Source of the DNA: Brenneria bubanii | GTDB taxonomy: Bacteria; Pseudomonadota; Gammaproteobacteria; Enterobacterales; Enterobacteriaceae | Direction: 5' to 3' | DNA: 64,000 nucleotides | Assembly: GCF_022378355.1 (NCBI RefSeq) | Contig: NZ_JAKMAJ010000011.1 | Location: 106,489-170,488, forward strand | In this document: positions 59,091-64,000 of the stretch, piece after piece | Layout: every line of letters begins with the position of its first letter | Numbering within the stretch: the stretch's first letter is position 1 | The notes under the pieces: model-generated | Database searches by the model: none | The model's input: only the letters and a program-made list of their open reading frames with translations | Told to the model about the DNA's origin: nothing | Program-made: the position numbers and the translations under genes

Positions 59091-61115
59091 CTATTTGCTC
59101 TCTTTGGCTTTGGCCAGTTGAGCGCGAATATTCGCCAGATGCCCCTGTCCTTTCTGCATCCGCTCCTGCGCGCTCACCACTTTGCGTTCCGTTTCCCACA
59201 GCACATCATCCTGCGGTAGCTCAAGCAAGAAACGACTGGGTTCCGGGCGCACCAGTTCGCCGTACTGGCGTCGCTCCCGACACAGGGTAAAGGTAAGCTC
59301 ACGTTGCGCACGGGTAATGCCGACGTAGGCCAGCCGGCGTTCTTCATCCACATTCTCTTCATCAATGCTGCTCTGATGCGGCAGCAGCCCTTCTTCCATA
59401 CCCACTAAAAAGACATAGGGAAACTCCAGGCCTTTTGACGCATGTAGCGTCATAAGCTGAACCTGATCCAGTTCCTCCTCGTTTTCACCCCGCTCCATCA
59501 TATCCCGCAGAGTAAAGCGCGTGACGACCTGAGTCAGGGTCATCGGCTCATCCAGATCCGAGCCTTCGAGCATTTCCGTCATCCAGTTAAAAAGCTGGTT
59601 GACGTTTTTCATCCGCATTTCGGCGGCTTTGGGGCTGGGAGAGGTTTCATACAGCCAGCTTTCATAATCCAGACCGTGGATCAAATCCCTTACCGCGGCG
59701 ATCGGCTCGCGTTCGGCTAAATGGGCGACGTCGGCCGTCCACTGGGTAAAACGCTGCAAAGACTCCAGCCCGCGCCCGGTCAAAGACTGACTGAGACCCA
59801 AATCAAAACTGGCGTTAAACAGACTTTTATTTCGCTGATTAGCCCACTCTCCCAGTTTTTTCAGCGTGGCGGGACCAATCTCGCGTTTGGGCGTGTTGAC
59901 GATGCGCAAAAAGGCGCTGTCGTCTTCCGGATTGGTCAACACGCGCAGATAGGCGAGCAGATCCTTGATTTCAGGACGCGAGAAAAATGAAGTACCGCCG
60001 GAAATTCGATAAGGAATACGGTTTTGCATCAGCATTTTTTCAAACAGGCGCGACTGATGATTGCCGCGGTATAGTATGGCGTAGTCGCCGTACTGGGTCT
60101 TATTGATAAAATGATGAGCAATCAGTTCGCCGACTACGCGCTCGGCCTCGTGGTCTTCGTTGTTGGCGGTGATGATTTTTAGCTCGTCGCCATAGCCCAG
60201 CTCAGAAAAAAGACGCTTTTCAAAAACGTGCGGATTGTTGGCTATCAGAATATTGGCGGCTTTCAGAATACGCCCGGAGGAACGGTAGTTTTGTTCCAGC
60301 TTAATCACCTGCAATGCAGGGAAATCCTGCTGTAACAGCACCAGATTCTGCGGTCGGGCGCCGCGCCAGGAGTAAATCGATTGATCGTCATCCCCCACCA
60401 CGGTAAAGCGCGCGCGGCTGCCGACCAGCGATTTGACCAGTTCATACTGACTGGTATTGGTATCCTGATATTCATCCACCAACAGATAGCGCAAACGGTT
60501 CTGCCAGCGTTCGCGAACCTCCGGATTGTGTTTTAATAACAATGTCGGCAATAGAATAAGATCGTCAAAATCCAGCACGTTACAGGCACGCAAATGATCG
60601 TGATACAGCGCGTAGCAGTGCGCAAACAGTTTATCGCGTTCGGATCTCGCCGCCGCCGCCGCTCCCGACGGATCGATAAGATCATTTTTCCAATTTGAGA
60701 TCGTTGACGTTAACTGCTGCAACAACGTTTTGTCATTCTCCAGCCATTGCTCGGTTAACTCCTTCAACAGCGCCATCTGATCCTGATCGTCAAACAGAGA
60801 GAAATTGGCTTTCATCCCCAATGCCGCATATTCCCGCTTGATGATATCCAGTCCCAGCGTATGAAAGGTCGCTATCGTCAACCCGCGGGTCTCTTTACGC
60901 CCCAGCGTTTGGGAAACGCGTTCCTTCATCTCGCGCGCCGCTTTATTGGTAAAGGTCACGGCGGCAATGTGCCGGGGCTGATAACCGCATTGACGGATCA
61001 GATGAGCAATCTTATTGGTAATGACGCGCGTTTTACCCGAACCGGCGCCTGCCAGCACCAGACAGGGACCTGTAACGAATTCGACGGCGTGTTGTTGGCT
61101 GGGGTTTAGACGCAT
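59091..61115 (-). CDS. rep: ATP-dependent DNA helicase Rep
   Basis: Rep is the SF1A 3'-5' accessory replicative helicase that clears protein from DNA ahead of the fork. The 674-residue protein matches E. coli Rep (673 aa) closely: [20 protein letters not shown] near 21-40, [15 protein letters not shown] near 211-225, [52 protein letters not shown] and [19 protein letters not shown] at 61115 ([13 protein letters not shown]) is the homologous start. It is related to UvrD elsewhere in the window. Confidence 0.97.
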   Translation of the reverse strand: MRLNPSQQHAVEFVTGPCLVLAGAGSGKTRVITNKIAHLIRQCGYQPRHIAAVTFTNKAAREMKERVSQTLGRKETRGLTIATFHTLGLDIIKREYAALGMKANFSLFDDQDQMALLKELTEQWLENDKTLLQQLTSTISNWKNDLIDPSGAAAAARSERDKLFAHCYALYHDHLRACNVLDFDDLILLPTLLLKHNPEVRERWQNRLRYLLVDEYQDTNTSQYELVKSLVGSRARFTVVGDDDQSIYSWRGARPQNLVLLQQDFPALQVIKLEQNYRSSGRILKAANILIANNPHVFEKRLFSELGYGDELKIITANNEDHEAERVVGELIAHHFINKTQYGDYAILYRGNHQSRLFEKMLMQNRIPYRISGGTSFFSRPEIKDLLAYLRVLTNPEDDSAFLRIVNTPKREIGPATLKKLGEWANQRNKSLFNASFDLGLSQSLTGRGLESLQRFTQWTADVAHLAEREPIAAVRDLIHGLDYESWLYETSPSPKAAEMRMKNVNQLFNWMTEMLEGSDLDEPMTLTQVVTRFTLRDMMERGENEEELDQVQLMTLHASKGLEFPYVFLVGMEEGLLPHQSSIDEENVDEERRLAYVGITRAQRELTFTLCRERRQYGELVRPEPSRFLLELPQDDVLWETERKVVSAQERMQKGQGHLANIRAQLAKAKESK

Positions 61116-61334
61116 AACGGCAAGACTCAATCGTAAAACAGGAGGCGATTGTAGCAGAAAGCGCCGCCGATCTTGATCGCGGATTTTGTCTCAAAGGCAT
61201 ACGCCGCAGTCCACATCCTGCGTTGCAGGTGTTACATTGCACGCAGGCATCTCTCCCCAATCGATTTCACATTGCAGGAAAACAACACGCCGACAATTTG
61301 GAAGACGAAGGGAATCTCGTAAAAAGGTAATAAC

Positions 61335-61616
61335 ATGACAAGTACCGCAGCAGCACTCCACATTCTGGTGGATAGCGAACAGCAGGCCAACGATATCCTG
61401 GCCCAGTTGGAACAGGGCGCAGACTTTCAGAAAATGGCGCAGAAATACTCAACCTGCCCGTCAAAACGTAACGGCGGTGATTTAGGCGAGTTTCGCAAGG
61501 GCGATATGGTCCCCGCTTTTGATAAAGCCGTATTTTCCTGCGAGTTGTTAAAACCGTGCGGACCAGTGAAAACCCAGTTTGGCTACCACTTAATCAAAGT
61601 GTTATATCGCAATTAG
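61335..61616 (+). CDS. ppiC: Peptidyl-prolyl cis-trans isomerase C (parvulin)
   Basis: PpiC is a single-domain cytoplasmic parvulin of 93 residues, the same length as in E. coli. It has [20 protein letters not shown] near 7-26, [20 protein letters not shown] near 34-53, [17 protein letters not shown] near 54-70 and the closing [12 protein letters not shown]. It lies next to rep as in E. coli, but the usual further neighbours ilvC and ilvY are absent; a hairpin ACCTTCCCC-GCTCA-GGGGAAGGT follows the stop at 61631-61653. Confidence 0.95.
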   Translation: MTSTAAALHILVDSEQQANDILAQLEQGADFQKMAQKYSTCPSKRNGGDLGEFRKGDMVPAFDKAVFSCELLKPCGPVKTQFGYHLIKVLYRN

Positions 61617-61653
61617 GCATACCCGCCCACACCTTCCCCGCTCAGGGGAAGGT

Positions 61654-62019
61654 ATCATAATATCGCCGTACTCGCCTGCCAGCATGGCGCGATAAGTCCC
61701 CGCGCCCGTTCCATCTCTTTCTATGCCTTCGCGCGGCTGGTTTCTTTCCAGAGGCCCTGTGGTCTAAAACAACCCGATGCAGCACGAAACCGATAAGCAC
61801 ATTCTGTGCAGTGAATATCAGAAGCGGTTGATAGGTTTCTTATTCCCAAGATTGCGGCATAATCTTTTCCGCCTCAATTTGGCTGGAGTCGGTTGCGTCA
61901 TTGAAAAACGCCCCCAGGCGTTAAAAATAGCCGCCCCGCTCGTCCAGCGTAGAGACTCAGGGTCTATCGCACCATAGCGTGCGTACAAATAATAATGAAA
62001 AGCGGGGAATTGAATAACA
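61654..62019. other. ppiC-putP intergenic region
   Basis: These 366 bases show no supported gene. They should contain the putP promoter. The divergent putA that often shares a promoter region with putP is not here. Confidence 0.5.
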
Positions 62020-63498
62020 ATGAGCACACCTATGCTGGTGACCTTTCTGGTATATATCTTCGGGATGGTCCTCATCGGACTGTTTGCCTACCGGGCAACC
62101 AACAACTTTGGTGATTATATTTTAGGCGGACGAAAAATGGGAAGCCTGGTTACCGCGCTCTCCGCCGGCGCCTCGGACATGAGCGGATGGTTATTGATGG
62201 GATTACCCGGCGCCATTTTCATTTCCGGGATTTCAGAAAGCTGGATCGCGATAGGTCTGACGATCGGCGCTTACCTGAACTGGCGCTGGGTCGCTGGCCG
62301 TCTGCGCGTGCATACCGAAATCAATCACAATGCGCTGACGCTGCCCGATTATTTTACGCATCGTTTTGAAGACACCAGCAAACTACTGCGCGTTATTTCC
62401 GCACTGGTCATTCTGGTCTTTTTCACTATTTACTGCGCATCCGGCGTCGTTGCCGGTGCGCGCTTGTTTGAAAGCACCTTCAACATAAACTATGACACCG
62501 CATTATGGGCCGGCGCCGCCGCGACCATCGCCTATACCTTCATCGGCGGCTTCCTGGCCGTAAGCTGGACCGACACCGTCCAGGCCAGCCTGATGATTTT
62601 TGCGCTGATCCTGACGCCGATAATGGTGATCCTGTCGCTGGGGGGCATTGATAGCGCGCTTATGGTGATTGAAGCAAAAAATCCGGCCAACCTGGACATG
62701 TTCAAGGGGCTAAACTTCATCGCCATCATTTCTTTGATGGGTTGGGGATTAGGCTATTTTGGCCAGCCGCATATTCTCGCCCGCTTTATGGCGGCGGATT
62801 CTCATCGAACCATTCGCAGCGCTCGTCGTATCAGCATGACCTGGATGGTTTTATGCCTGGTCGGCGCGGTGACCGTGGGGTTCTTCGGCATCGCCTATTT
62901 CAATAACAACCTGGAGCAGGCCGGCAGCGTTGCGCGCAACAGTGAACGCGTATTTATCGAGCTTTCAATGTTGTTGTTCAATCCATGGATTGCCGGCGTG
63001 CTGCTATCTGCGATTCTGGCCGCCGTAATGAGCACCCTGAGCTGCCAACTGTTGGTATGCTCCAGCGCTATCACCGAAGATTTATACAAGCCCTTTCTGC
63101 GTAAAAATGCCAGTCAGAAAGAGCTGGTCTGGGTTGGTAGAGCTATGGTGCTGCTGGTGGCCGCCATCGCCATCGTCCTGTCGGCCAACCCGGAAAACCG
63201 GGTGCTGGGGCTGGTAAGCTATGCCTGGGCCGGCTTCGGCGCAGCCTTTGGTCCGGTTATTCTGATTTCGCTGCTCTGGCCACGGATGACGCGTAACGGC
63301 GCGCTGCTGGGGATGATTGTCGGTGCGGTCACCGTGCTTATCTGGAAACATTTTGGCTGGTTGGGATTGTATGAAATTATCCCCGGGTTCCTGTTTAACT
63401 GTCTGACGATCCTGATCGTCAGCCTGATGGGGAGAGCGCCGTCGAACACAATAACCGAGCGCTTTCATCAGGCTGAAACGGAATTCAAATCCGTTTGA
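62020..63498 (+). CDS. putP: Sodium/proline symporter PutP
   Basis: PutP imports proline with Na+. The 492-residue membrane protein of the SSS family has about thirteen helices. Motifs matching E. coli PutP (502 aa) include YILGGRKMGSLVTALSAGAS near 33-52 (first sodium-site helix), DMSGWLLMGLPGAIFISGIS near 53-72, FLAVSWTDTVQASLMIFALI near 176-195 and the LLSAILAAVMSTLSCQLLVC segment near 327-346. It lacks the last few residues of E. coli. A U-tailed terminator follows. Confidence 0.95.
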   Translation: MSTPMLVTFLVYIFGMVLIGLFAYRATNNFGDYILGGRKMGSLVTALSAGASDMSGWLLMGLPGAIFISGISESWIAIGLTIGAYLNWRWVAGRLRVHTEINHNALTLPDYFTHRFEDTSKLLRVISALVILVFFTIYCASGVVAGARLFESTFNINYDTALWAGAAATIAYTFIGGFLAVSWTDTVQASLMIFALILTPIMVILSLGGIDSALMVIEAKNPANLDMFKGLNFIAIISLMGWGLGYFGQPHILARFMAADSHRTIRSARRISMTWMVLCLVGAVTVGFFGIAYFNNNLEQAGSVARNSERVFIELSMLLFNPWIAGVLLSAILAAVMSTLSCQLLVCSSAITEDLYKPFLRKNASQKELVWVGRAMVLLVAAIAIVLSANPENRVLGLVSYAWAGFGAAFGPVILISLLWPRMTRNGALLGMIVGAVTVLIWKHFGWLGLYEIIPGFLFNCLTILIVSLMGRAPSNTITERFHQAETEFKSV

Positions 63499-63525
63499 CG
63501 CCAGCTCACTGGCGTGAAGATACGA

Positions 63526-63553
63526 TAAAAACACAGCACTGCTGTGTTTTTTT
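63526..63553 (+). terminator. putP terminator
   Basis: AACACAG-CACTG-CTGTGTT with A run before and seven T after, about 28 bases past the putP stop. It can work on either strand. Confidence 0.9.
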
Positions 63554-63884
63554 ATTTTGCTGAGCTTAGCATTCTGCATCCGTCATCACGCACCCGCGCT
63601 GAAGGTTTCAAACGACCGACTATTCACGAAGATGTTGATATGACCACAGCAAGGTCATGAAACTATACAGATGCAGAATACAGATAAATCAAAACGTTCA
63701 GGATGGCATTAAGACGTGCAAGAGATGAGCCCGGAGTCTGATAGATATGTCGACAAGACAATCATCCCGGACTGGCTATGTTCGAGATAGCAATGAAGGC
63801 GTATACCGTCATTCCGTCGGCGGACTCTGCTCAAGACGCACTGAATGCCCTGCCGACCTCTTGGCTTTTCGCCGCGCCATAACG
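63554..63884. other. Intergenic region between putP and the rRNA operon
   Basis: These 331 bases show no gene, repeat or clear regulatory site; short frames are not convincing. Confidence 0.5.
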
Positions 63885-63918
63885 CAGAAAGCCTCATGCT
63901 TGCGCATGAGGCTTTCTG
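63885..63918 (-). terminator. rRNA operon terminator
   Basis: A perfect 14-bp stem, CAGAAAGCCTCATG with CATGAGGCTTTCTG, 10 bases beyond the 5S end, resembles the first terminator of enterobacterial rrn operons. Confidence 0.85.
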
Positions 63919-63927
63919 TCTGATTTG

Positions 63928-64000
63928 ATGCCTGGCAGTTCCCTACTCTCACATGGGGAGACCCCACACTACCATCGGCGCTACGGCGTTTCACTGCTGA
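63928..64000 (-). rRNA. rrf: 5S rRNA (3' part, cut by window edge)
   Basis: The minus strand holds GTGAAACGCCGTAGCGCCGA, TGGTAGTGTGGGGTCTCCCC and GAGAGTAGGGAACTGCCAGG at the 3' end, matching enterobacterial 5S rRNA. About 73 of 120 bases are inside the window. The operon is transcribed leftward, so 23S and 16S lie to the right. Confidence 0.97.

Noticed and set aside
61818-62075. 85-codon minus-strand frame before putP
   Set aside because: It overlaps the putP start region and has no ribosome site or family likeness.

Overview
This window is core chromosome of a member of the Enterobacterales. The wec (enterobacterial common antigen) cluster, the argX-hisR-leuT-proM tRNA operon beside thrP, the cyaA/hemCDXY divergon, the trxA-rho-wec order, and RyhB and GlmZ at their usual loci all point to that order. 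The content and intergenic style (ERIC elements, moderately high GC, a nik operon headed by a methyltransferase) would fit Pectobacteriaceae such as Brenneria, Pectobacterium or Dickeya, but the genus is an inference. No prophage, CRISPR array, transposase or plasmid gene was seen.

Region by region. 1-4600: end of a nickel ABC importer operon (methyltransferase-nikA-nikB-nikC, leftward) with a NikR operator and nikR. 4760-8730: asd, yhgN, gntR, yhhW. 8835-8998: the Fur-controlled sRNA RyhB. 9060-13205: anaerobic glycerol-3-phosphate dehydrogenase glpACB with CRP and GlpR sites. 13538-23720: yigL, pldB, rhtB, recQ, pldA, rarD, an AbrB-family gene, corA with its leader, and a cyclase-family gene. 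23818-29760: uvrD, yigB, xerC, yigA, dapF and lptM, all leftward. 29837-37308: cyaY, cyaA and the haem operon hemCDXY. 37326-39194: the sRNA GlmZ, a decayed GntR-family regulator and an M20 amidohydrolase. 39426-39909: four tRNAs. 40049-53683: thrP and the whole ECA cluster except rffH. 53988-61616: rho, trxA, rhlB, gppA, rep and ppiC. 62020-64000: putP and the 3' end of a 5S rRNA gene, so an rRNA operon enters leftward from the right edge.

Functional links. Nickel import is gated by NikR, and its transcript starts with a putative methyltransferase, the best candidate here for an uncharacterised role. The ECA genes form one leftward operon from WecA (lipid-I) through sugar-nucleotide synthesis (WecB, WecC, RffG, WecE, WecD), transferases (WecG, WecF), flippase (WzxE), polymerase (WzyE) and chain-length control (WzzE); the thymidylyltransferase RffH must come from elsewhere. 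Haem synthesis diverges from adenylate cyclase across a CRP site.

The most interesting signals are in regulatory DNA: an ERIC element inserted directly downstream of the uvrD SOS box, a RyhB whose 5' part is about 50 nt longer than E. coli RyhB, small leader ORFs before corA and rho, a NikR operator one base short of canonical spacing, and a paired-hairpin repeat present at two or three loci. I found no wholly novel multigene system. All homology calls rest on remembered family sequences, not on searches.
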